Shown: positions 37,792 to 46,434, counted from the first letter of the stretch. The stretch is DNA of 64,000 bases from an uncultured Clostridia bacterium (GCA_944368065.1 CALVWV010000011.1:1-64000); one strand, 5' to 3'. Numbers and translations: made by a program. Notes: a model not told the origin generated them from the sequence alone.

Positions 37792-39024
37792 TTACACTTC
37801 GCGTGCAAGCTTCTGCTTTCTTACGTCTTTGCTGAACGCGAGAAGCTGGGGTTCTTCGCTCAGAAGGTTGAAATCGACTTCGGAAAGCGGAGTCTTTGCG
37901 CGTATGAGCGAGGTATATATGCCCGCGCGAAGGAAATCGTTTATGAGAATGAAGCCGACAAGGCAGCCGTCCTTTATGAACAGCTTTTTGTAATGGTCGG
38001 ATGTTATGTCCGATAACACCTCGCCTTCGTAAACGCCGGCGGTGAGCACGTGCGTATCGAAGAAGCCTATGGCGTTCATGGGGATTGCGTCCAAATGCAG
38101 GGCGATGCCGCCCGCCATATTTACGCCCGCGATGTTGCCCTGGAAATATGCGTTGGGCAGAAGGGCGAGCACGCGGTTGGAGCCTATGGAGCTGTCGAAC
38201 CCTTCGGCGCAGTCGCCTGCGGCATATACGTCCGCAAGGCTGGTATGCATGCCCTTATCCACAACTATTCCGCGGTTTACTTCGCCGCCCGCGTCCTTTA
38301 CAAGTTCTGTATTGGCGCGCACGCCTACTGCCACCACGAGTATATCGAAAGGCATTTTCTGCTTGCTGTTTTTAAGATATGCGACGTTCTTTTCAAACTT
38401 TTCCGCGCTGTCGGAAAGGATAAATCTGACGCCCTTCTTTTCCAGTCCCTTCTGAACCATCTCGCCGCCCTCTTTGTCGAGAACGGAGGGCATGATTCTG
38501 TCCGCAAGGTCCACCACGGTGACGCTCTTCACGCGGTCGAGTATTCCCTCCACGCACTTGAGGCCTATGAGACCCGCGCCTATCACAAGCACGTCCTTAT
38601 CGGGCGAAAGCGCCTTTTCAAGGGCGAGCATGTCGTCCATGGTCATGAATGAATACTTGTTCTCCACGCTTTCAAGTCCCTGCATGGGCGGAACGAACGG
38701 GCGGGAGCCTGTGGATACAAGAAGCTTGTCGTATGAAATTTCTTCGCCGCCGTCAAGAACGACTTTTTTGTTCGCGGCGTCTATCTTTTCGGCGCGGCGC
38801 GAATAGAGCACCTTTACGCCGTTTTTATCGTAAAAATCTGCGGGGCGGTAGTTCATATTTTCGCGCTTTACCCTGCCTAAAAGGCAGTATGATATAAGCG
38901 GTCTGCCGTAAACGGGATAGTTTTCGGCGGAAATGACTGTAATTTCGCCCTTTTTGTCTACGGAGCGTATGCCCTCTATGCAGGCGGTAGCGGCTATGGA
39001 ATTACCTATGATTACATACTTCAT
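37792..39024 (-). CDS. FAD/NAD(P)-dependent oxidoreductase of the glutamate synthase system
   Basis: A 410-residue pyridine nucleotide-disulphide oxidoreductase-like protein. The FAD motif is GNSIAATACIEGIRS at the N-terminus, the NAD(P) motif VIGAGLIGLKCVEG near 146, and the second FAD motif VYAAGDCAEG. There is no CxxxxC disulphide pair, so it resembles nitrite-reductase or rubredoxin-reductase type enzymes. It starts 3 bp after the ferredoxin gene ends. By context it passes electrons from NAD(P)H to the ferredoxin for glutamate synthase (inference). Confidence 0.9.
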   Translation of the reverse strand: MKYVIIGNSIAATACIEGIRSVDKKGEITVISAENYPVYGRPLISYCLLGRVKRENMNYRPADFYDKNGVKVLYSRRAEKIDAANKKVVLDGGEEISYDKLLVSTGSRPFVPPMQGLESVENKYSFMTMDDMLALEKALSPDKDVLVIGAGLIGLKCVEGILDRVKSVTVVDLADRIMPSVLDKEGGEMVQKGLEKKGVRFILSDSAEKFEKNVAYLKNSKQKMPFDILVVAVGVRANTELVKDAGGEVNRGIVVDKGMHTSLADVYAAGDCAEGFDSSIGSNRVLALLPNAYFQGNIAGVNMAGGIALHLDAIPMNAIGFFDTHVLTAGVYEGEVLSDITSDHYKKLFIKDGCLVGFILINDFLRAGIYTSLIRAKTPLSEVDFNLLSEEPQLLAFSKDVRKQKLAREV

Positions 39025-39026
39025 AA

Positions 39027-39470
39027 TTATCTTTCCTCATACACTATCGCGTTATTGGGGCAGTTCTTAACGCAGTTGGGTTCACCGAAACCGTTATCGG
39101 TGCAGAGCGCGCACTTCTGCGCCGCCTTTCCGTCGGGGGCGGGCATTATCGCGCCGAAGGGGCAGACGAGAACGCAGGTATAGCAGCCTACGCACTTGTT
39201 TTTATCTATGCGCACAACGCCGCCTTCATCTTTGGAAAGGGCGCCTGCTATGCAGCTTTTAACGCATATGGCGTTTGTGCAATGGCGGCAGTTGACGGCA
39301 AAATGTATGGCGTTGCCGTCCTCTCCTTCCACCTTTATTCGGGGTATGAACTGGTTGAGCCTGCCTTTGAGCTTGAACATCTGGTCAAGCCCTGAATTTG
39401 CGTACATGCATTCATATTCGCAAAGGTGACAGCCGAGGCACCATTCTTCGTTAACGTAAATTCTTTTCAT
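39027..39470 (-). CDS. Four-cluster 4Fe-4S ferredoxin subunit
   Basis: A 147-residue iron-sulphur protein with sixteen Cys in four groups: CLGCHLCEYEC, CRHCTNAICVKSC, CVGCYTCVLVC and CALCTDNGFGEPNCVKNC. This pattern fits the HycB/CooF type of electron-transfer subunit with four 4Fe-4S clusters. GGGGGTG precedes the ATG at 39470. It lies between purA and the FAD oxidoreductase and likely carries electrons to the glutamate synthase core. Confidence 0.92.
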   Translation of the reverse strand: MKRIYVNEEWCLGCHLCEYECMYANSGLDQMFKLKGRLNQFIPRIKVEGEDGNAIHFAVNCRHCTNAICVKSCIAGALSKDEGGVVRIDKNKCVGCYTCVLVCPFGAIMPAPDGKAAQKCALCTDNGFGEPNCVKNCPNNAIVYEER

Positions 39471-39485
39471 AAACACCCCCGTTAA

Positions 39486-39509
39486 CCGGCACATATGCGC
39501 CGTTCAACC
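39486..39509 (+). repeat. Short intergenic repeat, copy 11
   Basis: CCGGCACATATGCGCCGTTC followed by AACC, between purA and the ferredoxin gene. The core GGCACATATGCGCC is imperfectly palindromic. Confidence 0.4.
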
Positions 39510-39515
39510 GCATTA

Positions 39516-40796
39516 TCAATACATTTTTATGAACGATTCGCGCTCTGCGCCTACTGATACGTAGCGTATGCGGCAACCGCACAATTTTTCTATGAGTCTT
39601 ATGTAGTCGAGCGCCTCTTTGGGAAGCTCTTCGGGCTTTCTGCAATTTGTTATGTCGCAGTTCCAGCCCTTGACCTTTTCAAACACGGGCTTGCAGTAGT
39701 CGAGCACGTCCGTGAAGGGGAACTCGTCGAGTATCTTTCCGTCAAATTCGTAATGCGTGCAGATATCGATTTCTTCGTAATCGTCGAGCACGTCGAGCTT
39801 GGTGAGCGCAATTTCGTCAGCGCCCTGGCAGCGTATGCCGTAGCGCGAAGCCACCACGTCGAAGGGACCTACCCTTCTGGGTCTGCCCGTAGCCGCGCCG
39901 TATTCGCCGCCCGCCTCTCTTAAGCGTACGGCCTGTTCGCCGAAGTATTCGCAGGTGAAAGGACCTGCGCCTACGCAGCTGGAATACGCCTTCATTATGC
40001 CGATTGATTTATCCAGCTTGAGGTTGGGCACGCCCGCGCCTATGGGCGCGTATGCCGCTATGGTTGATGAGCTGGAGGTATAAGGCACTATGCCGTAGTC
40101 GATATCCCTGAGCGCGCCGAGCTGAGCTTCGAACATAATCTTTTTGCCGGCTTTGTTTGCTTCGTTGAGATATACGCCGGTATCGGTTATGAACTCTTTG
40201 AGGGGCTCGCCGTAGGTGGTGAAATAATCTATCATATCCTCAACCTTTACGGGGTCGTAGCCGTAAGCCGTAACGGTAAGGTTTTTCCATGCCACGATGT
40301 CGGGCAGGCGCTTGAACATGAGCTTGGTATTCAGAAGTTCGCCCATGCGGAAAGCTTTTTTCATGTATTTATCGGCATAAACGGGTGCGATGCCGCGGCG
40401 GGTCGAGCCGTAGGGTTTGCCTGTAGCCTTTGAAAGCCTGTCTTCCTCCATCACGTCCTGCAGAACGTTGTAAGGCATTGTAATTACGGCTTTGTCGCTT
40501 ATCTTAAGGTTTTCGGGCGTAATTTTTATGCCTGCGTCGCGCAGTCTGTCTATCTCGCCGCAGATATGCTTCAGATCGATAACCATGCCGCAGCCGAGTA
40601 CGTTTACAACGTCCTCCCTGAGTATGCCGGAAGGAAGGAGGTTAAGAATGAACTTACCCTTTTCATTAATAACGGTGTGCCCTGCATTGTTGCCGCCCTG
40701 ATAACGGCAGACGATGTCGAAATCGCGCGATAAAAGGTCGACCATTCTGCCTTTGCCTTCATCGCCCCAGTTGATACCACAGATACTTGTCAACAT
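39516..40796 (-). CDS. purA: Adenylosuccinate synthetase
   Basis: A 426-residue GTP-dependent enzyme joining IMP and aspartate in AMP synthesis. The P-loop-like GINWGDEGKGRMVD is at residues 6-19, followed by RYQGGNNAGHTV, the catalytic His motif, and GSTRRGIAPVYADK. The ending is normal. The ATG at 40796 has AAGGA 12 bases upstream; a TTG start four codons earlier overlaps that site and is less likely. It heads a gene string of glutamate synthase electron-transfer genes. Its product step uses aspartate, not glutamine, so the link to them is loose. Confidence 0.96.
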   Translation of the reverse strand: MLTSICGINWGDEGKGRMVDLLSRDFDIVCRYQGGNNAGHTVINEKGKFILNLLPSGILREDVVNVLGCGMVIDLKHICGEIDRLRDAGIKITPENLKISDKAVITMPYNVLQDVMEEDRLSKATGKPYGSTRRGIAPVYADKYMKKAFRMGELLNTKLMFKRLPDIVAWKNLTVTAYGYDPVKVEDMIDYFTTYGEPLKEFITDTGVYLNEANKAGKKIMFEAQLGALRDIDYGIVPYTSSSSTIAAYAPIGAGVPNLKLDKSIGIMKAYSSCVGAGPFTCEYFGEQAVRLREAGGEYGAATGRPRRVGPFDVVASRYGIRCQGADEIALTKLDVLDDYEEIDICTHYEFDGKILDEFPFTDVLDYCKPVFEKVKGWNCDITNCRKPEELPKEALDYIRLIEKLCGCRIRYVSVGAERESFIKMY

Positions 40797-40894
40797 AATT
40801 AAAATCAATCCTTATGATTATTATTTCCCCGGCTCTCATCGGGGGATATCTTACTTTTTTATGCGGCCCGTGCCGCAGTTTGCGTTGAATTGGA

Positions 40895-40940
40895 GCGGCA
40901 ATATGCCGCAACTATTAAGCTGATGCGGCATATTGCCGCA
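40895..40940 (+). repeat. Two short intergenic repeats (copies 12 and 13)
   Basis: GCGGCAATATGCCGCAAC (40895-40912) and TGCGGCATATTGCCGCA (40924-40940). Both have near-perfect palindromic cores. They lie in the purA upstream region. Confidence 0.55.
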
Positions 40941-41006
40941 AAAATACGCGCTCTTGCCGCCGCTTTTATGAACAGTTGAAATGGCGGACTCATTGCAATA
41001 TTTGAT

Positions 41007-41132
41007 AAAGAGCAGCAGGGTTGCCCTGCGGTATCTCTTTTTCACGACCGCGCAATTTCACGGAAAAATATTTTATCTTTCTTCCGCAAATCGGCTTTGC
41101 AGATACGAGCAGTGCGCGAAGCGCGAGGAAAA
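41007..41132 (+). repeat. 126-bp exact direct repeat, first copy
   Basis: Identical over 126 bp to 41235-41360. It begins with a terminator-like hairpin (AAAGAG and CTCTTT arms around GCAGGG-TTG-CCCTGC, followed by a T-run) and ends inside the structured element (GATACGAGCAGTGCGCGAAG then CGCGAGG). After 41132 this copy diverges, so its structured element is truncated. Confidence 0.85.
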
Positions 41133-41234
41133 TCCTTTTCGTCTGCCAAAATCAGCAAACCGCCGTTTGCGTTAAGATTTTTGCAGACTCCAATTACTTA
41201 AATCCTCAGCAAATTCAAAATTATTACGTCGGAA

Positions 41235-41360
41235 AAAGAGCAGCAGGGTTGCCCTGCGGTATCTCTTTTTCACGACCGCGCAATTTCACGGAAAAATATT
41301 TTATCTTTCTTCCGCAAATCGGCTTTGCAGATACGAGCAGTGCGCGAAGCGCGAGGAAAA
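41235..41360 (+). repeat. 126-bp exact direct repeat, second copy
   Basis: Exact copy of 41007-41132, 228 bp downstream. Here the sequence continues into the complete structured element. Perfect identity suggests a recent duplication or ongoing gene conversion. Confidence 0.85.
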
Positions 41361-41436
41361 CCTGAGCGCGTGTACACAGACGTACACAACCGAAGGTTGC
41401 CGCAGCGCGACAATACAATGCGATGCATATGCAAAG
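41323..41436 (+). repeat. Structured repeat element, complete copy D
   Basis: Closed by CTTTGCA (41323-41329) and TGCAAAG (41430-41436). Inner hairpins are GCGC-GAA-GCGC (41342-41352), GTGTAC-ACAGAC-GTACAC (41370-41387) and CAACC-GAA-GGTTG (41387-41399), then the conserved AGCGCGACAAT. Compared with copy A the stem bases differ but pairing is kept. It lies 8 bp before the stop side of the FMN synthase gene. Confidence 0.7.
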
Positions 41437-41443
41437 TCCGGCA

Positions 41444-42949
41444 TTATTCGCCCGCGTGCTTTATCCCCAGAATCCTCAGCTCAGTCTCGTTAAGGCCTAC
41501 GCCGCGGAGCATGAGCCTGTTGCCGCGCAGAGCTTCGATGGAGTTTATGCCCATGCCGCCCATCATCTCCTGAATTTCGTGCGTCCAGGCGTGAACGAGA
41601 TTTACAAGGCGCTCCTTGCCGACGTCGGGGTTGAGCCTTTTTACAAGGTCGGGGCGCTGGGTAGCTATGCCCCAGTTGCACTTGCCTGAATGGCAGCTGC
41701 GGCAGAGATGGCAGCCGAGCGCCAGAACCGCCGCCGTAGCTATGTAGCAGGCGTCCGCGCCGAGCGCTATGGCCTTTACGACATCCGAGCTCGAATGTAT
41801 GGAGCCGCCAACAACTACGGAAACGCTGTCACGTATGCCCTCCTGACGGAGGCGTTCGTCAACCTGCGCAAGGGCGAGCTCTATGGGGATACCGACATTG
41901 TCGCGTATCCTCGTGGGCGCAGCGCCCGTGCCGCCGCGGTAACCGTCTATGGCGATTATGTCCGCGCCGCTGCGCGCTATGCCTGAAGCTATTGCGGCAA
42001 CGTTATGCACCGCCGCAACCTTTACGATTACGGGCTTTGTATACGCAGTTGCTTCCTTAAGGCTGTAAATAAGCTGCCTTAAGTCCTCTATCGAGTAAAT
42101 ATCGTGATTGGGCGCGGGCGAAATTGCGTCTACACCCTTGGGTATCATGCGCGTCTTTGAAACGTCGTCCGAAATCTTCATTCCGGGCAGATGTCCGCCT
42201 ATGCCGGGCTTTGCGCCCTGACCCATCTTGATTTCTATGGCGGCGGCAGTCTTTAAATACTGCTCGTGCACGCCGAACCTGCCCGAAGCTACCTGCACGA
42301 TAGTGTTCTTGCCGTACTTGTAAAAGTCGCTGTGCAGTCCGCCTTCGCCGGTGTTGTAGTAAATGCCGAGTTCTTCGGCGGCGCGCGCAAGCGCTTCGTG
42401 AGCGTTGTACGAAATCGAGCCGTAGCTCATCGCCGAGAACATTATGGGCGTGGTAAGCTTGAGCTGGGGAGGGAGATTGTCCACAAGCATTCCGCGTGCG
42501 TCCCTTTTAATCTCCACGTCCTTTTTGCCGAGGTAAACGCACGTTTCCATGGGCTCGCGCAAGGGATCGATGGGCGGGTTGGTAACCTGCGAGGCGTTTA
42601 CCAGAATTTTATTGAAATATATGGGGTTTTCCGTGGGGTTGCCCATTGAAGAGAGCAATACACCGCCCGTTGCAGCCTGGCGGAAAACCTCGTTCATGGC
42701 GCGTACGGGCCAGTTGTAATTGAGTTTGTAAGTATCGTCGCTCTTTACTATCTTAAGCGCGTGCGTGGGGCACATGCATACGCACCTGTGGCAGTTTACG
42801 CACTTGGTGCTGTCTGCAATCATCTTGCCGAGGTCCTTATCGAACTTGTGCACCTCGTTTGCACACTGCCGCTCGCACACCCTGCAGCCTATGCAAAGGT
42901 CAGGGTTGCGCACGACTTCGTATTCGGCGGGAATAAACATATCCTTCAT
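41444..42949 (-). CDS. Glutamate synthase FMN-domain subunit with ferredoxin domain
   Basis: A 501-residue protein. The N-terminus has two 4Fe-4S motifs, CIGCRVCERQC (about 19-29) and CVNCHRCVCMC (about 50-60). The rest is the FMN-binding (central) glutamate synthase domain with SAMSYGSISYNAHEALARAA, GEGGLHSDFY, MGQGAKPGIGGHLPG and IDGYRGGTGAAPT, then CHLCRSCHSGKCNWGIATQR, which holds the 3Fe-4S site. It forms glutamate from 2-oxoglutarate and ammonia. Its ATG overlaps the amidotransferase stop (ATGA), with AAGGAG upstream. This is the archaeal-type split arrangement. Confidence 0.94.
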   Translation of the reverse strand: MKDMFIPAEYEVVRNPDLCIGCRVCERQCANEVHKFDKDLGKMIADSTKCVNCHRCVCMCPTHALKIVKSDDTYKLNYNWPVRAMNEVFRQAATGGVLLSSMGNPTENPIYFNKILVNASQVTNPPIDPLREPMETCVYLGKKDVEIKRDARGMLVDNLPPQLKLTTPIMFSAMSYGSISYNAHEALARAAEELGIYYNTGEGGLHSDFYKYGKNTIVQVASGRFGVHEQYLKTAAAIEIKMGQGAKPGIGGHLPGMKISDDVSKTRMIPKGVDAISPAPNHDIYSIEDLRQLIYSLKEATAYTKPVIVKVAAVHNVAAIASGIARSGADIIAIDGYRGGTGAAPTRIRDNVGIPIELALAQVDERLRQEGIRDSVSVVVGGSIHSSSDVVKAIALGADACYIATAAVLALGCHLCRSCHSGKCNWGIATQRPDLVKRLNPDVGKERLVNLVHAWTHEIQEMMGGMGINSIEALRGNRLMLRGVGLNETELRILGIKHAGE

Positions 42950-44070
42950 CTGTCTGCTCCTTCGCGCAGGGTGTAAATGACGGGCTGACCGCCCGCAGGC
43001 GCGAATATATTGTCCAGCTCAGGCTGAATCACCCTTATGCCGCACTCTTCCGAAGAAACGAATGCAAGGCTGCCTTTTTCGGCGCAGACCATGGAACGGA
43101 GCTTTAACCTGTCGTTAAGCGCCATAAGTCCGCCGTTGAAACCGAAAATTATGGAGAACGGGCCGTTTATAAGCAGGGAAGGGAAAGCCTTCCTCAGGAA
43201 AATTTCCTGTCTGCGGTCCTCTTCGCTCTTGTCTTCGATAGTAGACCAGAACGATGCGGAAATAACCTTTGCCACCTCTTCCAGCGTGAGGCGCTTTACC
43301 CTCAGCAAGAAGTCGATGATATAAGTTATGACCTCGGTATCCGTCTGAAGGTTGCACTTGTAGCCGAACATCTCGATATAGCGCCTGTTTGCGTCGTATG
43401 AAGAAATTTCGCCGTTGTGCACTACCGAATAGTCGAGAAGGCCGAAAGGATGCGCGCCGCCCCACCAGCCGGGCGTGTTTGTGGGATACCTGCCGTGAGC
43501 CGTCCACATATAGCCTTCATACTCTTCGTCAAGAAGGTAGAATCTGCCTATGTCTTCGGGGAAGCCCACGCCCTTGAATATGCCCATGTTTTTGCCGCTG
43601 GAAAAGACAAATGCGCCCTTTATGTCGCTGTTTATCCTGTTTACGCACTGCACCACATACTGCTCCTCGTCTAAAAGCGAGTTTGCAAGGCGCTTGGAAA
43701 GAGGATATAAAAAGTAACGGAAAATGAGCGGTTCGCCCTTTATGCCGTGAACCTTTTTCGTCTTCATTTCGGAAGAGTAGACAATTTCAAAGTGAAGCGC
43801 GAGGAAATCCTCCGTCTCCTTTTTTGCAACTCTGTCGTCAAAGAAGAGGTGAAAGGCGTAATAGTCCTTGTAATCGGGGTAAATGCCGTAGCCGGCAAAG
43901 CCGCCGCCGAGACCGTTGGAACGGTCGTGCATGGTGGCGATGGAGCGGATGATTTTATCGCCCGACATCCTTTTGCCGCTTCTGTCTATAATAGCGCTTA
44001 CCGCACAGCCCGAAGGTATTCTTACCTCTCCCTCCACGGGGGAGAATGAATTATTCTGCGATGTGAACAT
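42946..44070 (-). CDS. Glutamate synthase amidotransferase subunit
   Basis: A 374-residue class II glutamine amidotransferase. The likely N-terminal nucleophile is Cys22 in PSGCAVSAI, exposed after removal of a propeptide. Typical elements follow: MHDRSNGLGGGFAGYGIYPD, AHGRYPTNTPGWWGGAHPFG and VHNGEISSYDANRR. It releases ammonia from glutamine for the FMN subunit, whose gene overlaps its end. A consensus promoter lies about 100 bp upstream. The 22-residue propeptide length is normal for this family. Confidence 0.92.
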   Translation of the reverse strand: MFTSQNNSFSPVEGEVRIPSGCAVSAIIDRSGKRMSGDKIIRSIATMHDRSNGLGGGFAGYGIYPDYKDYYAFHLFFDDRVAKKETEDFLALHFEIVYSSEMKTKKVHGIKGEPLIFRYFLYPLSKRLANSLLDEEQYVVQCVNRINSDIKGAFVFSSGKNMGIFKGVGFPEDIGRFYLLDEEYEGYMWTAHGRYPTNTPGWWGGAHPFGLLDYSVVHNGEISSYDANRRYIEMFGYKCNLQTDTEVITYIIDFLLRVKRLTLEEVAKVISASFWSTIEDKSEEDRRQEIFLRKAFPSLLINGPFSIIFGFNGGLMALNDRLKLRSMVCAEKGSLAFVSSEECGIRVIQPELDNIFAPAGGQPVIYTLREGADR

Positions 44071-44169
44071 AGTTATGCCCCGTAGCGGGCGTGCCCGCCG
44101 TGAAAAAAAATATCTGCGCCGCCGTGCGGCGCGAAAAATGCGGAAACTCCGCGTTTACAATTCCTTATT

Positions 44170-44198
44170 ATTATATAAAAAATGTATATTCAAGTCAA
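44170..44198 (-). promoter_or_regulatory. Sigma-A type promoter for the glutamate synthase genes
   Basis: On the minus strand TTGACT (44193-44198) and TATAAT (44170-44175) have a 17-base spacer. Transcription would start near 44163, about 90 bases before the amidotransferase ATG. Confidence 0.85.
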
Positions 44199-44361
44199 GC
44201 GTATATATTTGGCAAAAAGCGATTGTATGCCCGCCGCATCGTTTGATTATTTTATACATTGCATAAGCTCATCTTATAGTGCGCGCGCCATAAAACATTA
44301 ATAATGCGTTTTTTGCCAAAAATGAGGGTAAAAACGCACTTTTTTACGTTTAAACGGGCAA

Positions 44362-44403
44362 AAACGGCCGCCGCCGCGAATTTGTTCGCGGCGGCGGCCG
44401 TTT
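44362..44403. terminator. 19-bp hairpin after the ClC gene
   Basis: Arms AAACGGCCGCCGCCGCGAA and TTCGCGGCGGCGGCCGTTT pair perfectly around TTTG. It is about 80 bp downstream of the ClC stop on the minus strand and ends in T-rich sequence. Confidence 0.65.
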
Positions 44404-44480
44404 AATAAGCCCTCTTATAAGCCCTGAATTCTGAATAAACTGCGCTATAAGTACTTTTATTTATGCTTATAAATTTATAA

Positions 44481-46085
44481 TTATTCATGCGGAACGCGTA
44501 CAATTTCCGCAAGATAATTTTTTAAATCCTCTTCGGAGAGCGCGGAACATTCGAAGGTAATCGCGTCCCCCGCCTTCAGCCTCGTGCCGCCACCGGGGAT
44601 AAACCTGCCGCCGTCGCGAGACGTCACCTCCGTAACCATTCCGCCCGCGGGCCACAGCACGGAGCGTATGCTCCTGCCGTCTGCGTAAGAACCTTCCTCC
44701 ACTTCCACGGTAACGCTTTTCTTTTCCGCGCAGAATTTTATGTTCCTTTCCCTGACGATAAACTCAAGGCACTTTTCAAATACCGACTGAGTGCGGAAGA
44801 GCTCGCCCACGATAAAGCCTATGCCTACCCCGAGCAGCGCGGGCAGAAGATTTTCAAACTGGCCGGTAAATTCAAACACCATCACGAGTCCGGTTATCGG
44901 CGCGCGCACGACCGTGGTAAAGTATGCCGCCATTGTGATTATTATTATATAGTCGGACATGGCAGAGTCCATGCCGATGCTTTCAAACCAGACGCACATC
45001 AGCGCGCCGAGTCCCGCACCCGTGGCGAGCACGGGCACGAAAATGCCGTACGGCATGCCGCATCCGACCGCAAGTATGGTGGAAACAAAGCGGAAAACGA
45101 CGACTATGGCAAGCGTTGCGGCAAGGCTTATGCCGAATATTCTCTCCACTCCGCCTTCAGACAGAGAGCCGAGCGACTGAACGAAGTCGTGTCCGCCGCC
45201 CATTGCATATGCGGTGACCAGTCCGAACGCGCCTGCGACGAAAAATGGTATTATATATTTTCCGACGCCGCTTAAAAAAGTTACTTTAGAAAACCCTTTG
45301 CGGGCGAGGAGCATAAGCCGATAGAATGCAACGCCCAAAAGCCCCGCGGCGAGAGCGGCGAGCGCCGTATAAAGGTAGCCGACAGGCTGCATGGGGGAAA
45401 AGGTAAACGTGGTGAACGTAAAGCCTACGGGGAAGCCCATTGCGGCGCGCATTGCGTTGCGCACTGCGAGGGATACCGCCACGCTTACCGCCGAACAGGT
45501 AAAAACCTGGGCGGAAAAGGAGCGGAACGCCTCTTCCATGGCAAAGATAAGCCCCGTCACGGGCGCATTGAACGCCGCGGCGAGACCCGCGGAAGAGCCT
45601 GCAGCTACCTGAAGCCTGCGCACCATGAGCGAGCGTCTGCACGCTTTTGCCGTTCCGTATCCCGCACAGCCGCCCATTTCGAGCGAAGGACCTTCGCTGC
45701 CTGCAGGCAGACCCATAAACACGCATGCGAGCGACGCCGCGAACATCGAGCACATCACGGTGTACCACCTGAAATGCAGAATGCCGCGCGCTGCGCCTTC
45801 TGCCTGGGGCACTCCGCTGCCGCGTATCATCGGGATAAAGTGCGTGGCGGTGCCTATGACGAACGCGCCCGCCGCAAGCCCCGTAAAAAGCAACGGAATG
45901 AAAGCGGGATTTTTAAGGATAAGCCTGTAGAGTTCAACAGACTTTTCTTCCCCTATTCCCGTTAAAATATTATAAATTGTAACCACCGCGCCCGCGAAAA
46001 GACCCGTGAGTATGCTCAGCGCAATCAGGTTTACGCCGTACTCGCGGAGCGTGCGCAGACGCCCGTAACTTTTTTTACCGCTCAT
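44481..46085 (-). CDS. ClC-family chloride transporter
   Basis: A 534-residue membrane protein with the ClC fold (about 17 helices) followed by a cytoplasmic RCK/TrkA-C-like domain from about residue 450. Selectivity motifs are GSGVPQAEG and GSEGPSLEMG, the second containing the gating Glu. The proton-pathway Glu of exchangers is kept in FNAPVTGLIFAMEEAF. Both features suggest a Cl-/H+ exchanger rather than a channel. It lies between glutamate synthase and Amt but has its own consensus promoter, so a link to nitrogen use is not shown. Confidence 0.93.
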   Translation of the reverse strand: MSGKKSYGRLRTLREYGVNLIALSILTGLFAGAVVTIYNILTGIGEEKSVELYRLILKNPAFIPLLFTGLAAGAFVIGTATHFIPMIRGSGVPQAEGAARGILHFRWYTVMCSMFAASLACVFMGLPAGSEGPSLEMGGCAGYGTAKACRRSLMVRRLQVAAGSSAGLAAAFNAPVTGLIFAMEEAFRSFSAQVFTCSAVSVAVSLAVRNAMRAAMGFPVGFTFTTFTFSPMQPVGYLYTALAALAAGLLGVAFYRLMLLARKGFSKVTFLSGVGKYIIPFFVAGAFGLVTAYAMGGGHDFVQSLGSLSEGGVERIFGISLAATLAIVVVFRFVSTILAVGCGMPYGIFVPVLATGAGLGALMCVWFESIGMDSAMSDYIIIITMAAYFTTVVRAPITGLVMVFEFTGQFENLLPALLGVGIGFIVGELFRTQSVFEKCLEFIVRERNIKFCAEKKSVTVEVEEGSYADGRSIRSVLWPAGGMVTEVTSRDGGRFIPGGGTRLKAGDAITFECSALSEEDLKNYLAEIVRVPHE

Positions 46086-46124
46086 TCTGACCCGTAAAAA
46101 TTATTGTACTTTTTCAGTTGATTT

Positions 46125-46153
46125 ATTATAGCATCTTTATGCAGCAATGTCAA
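46125..46153 (-). promoter_or_regulatory. Consensus promoter for the ClC gene
   Basis: TTGACA (46148-46153) and TATAAT (46125-46130) on the minus strand, 17 bases apart, matching the consensus exactly. The start would be near 46118, about 33 bases before the ATG. Confidence 0.85.
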
Positions 46154-46368
46154 AATTTTACTTGAAATGCGGCGACGGGAAGCCGCGCAAAAAAAATAAG
46201 TGCCGCACATCAAAAAACACGCGTACCGCGACATAAAAAATAACCTCTATGCTGCAACGTCAAAGATTTAATATACCGCCCGGCCCCCACACTTATGCCG
46301 AAACATAAAAAGTCCTCGCACCCATACCGCCACCAAGCCCATCCTATTATGCCGAAACATAATAGAAA

Positions 46369-46394
46369 ATCCCCGCACGAAATCGTGCGGGGAT
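46369..46394 (-). terminator. Terminator after amt-PII
   Basis: Arms ATCCCCGCACGA and TCGTGCGGGGAT pair over 12 bp around two bases; on the minus strand the stem is followed by TTTTCTATT. It is about 40 bp after the amt-PII stop. Confidence 0.8.
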
Positions 46395-46434
46395 CTTCTG
46401 TATCTATGAGAGAGCGGGGTGAACTAATTGAATA

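Larger units (their letters stand above)
40797..41443. other. Repeat-rich intergenic region upstream of purA
   Basis: This 647-bp gap has no convincing gene. It holds two short repeats (40895-40940), a 126-bp sequence present twice without a single difference (41007-41132 and 41235-41360), and one truncated and one complete copy of the structured repeat element. Plus-strand open frames here (for example 41021-41365) follow only from the repeats. Confidence 0.8.
44071..44480. other. Intergenic region upstream of the glutamate synthase genes
   Basis: This 410-bp gap holds the amidotransferase promoter (44170-44198) and a strong bidirectional-looking hairpin (44362-44403) that ends the ClC transcript. 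Between 44210 and 44350 I see AT-rich sequence with small inverted repeats but no gene. Confidence 0.65.
46086..46434. other. Intergenic region between ClC and Amt-PII
   Basis: This 349-bp gap holds the ClC promoter (46125-46153), a decayed near-copy of it around 46250-46275 (TATGCTGCAACGTCAAAGAT resembles the promoter-region TATGCAGCAATGTCAAAATT), two copies of TATGCCGAAACATAA (46291-46306 and 46349-46363), and the amt terminator hairpin at 46369-46394. No gene is visible. Confidence 0.6.

Noticed and set aside
38042..38652. Plus-strand frames opposite the FAD oxidoreductase and elsewhere in the glutamate synthase genes
   Set aside because: Antisense to conserved genes, without start signals.
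41007..41360. Direct repeats considered as a CRISPR array
   Set aside because: Only two repeats of 126 bp with a 102-bp gap; no short regular repeats and no cas genes.
41021..41365. A 114-codon plus-strand frame with an internal duplicate
   Set aside because: It exists only because the 126-bp intergenic repeat is duplicated in frame; the translation has no family resemblance.
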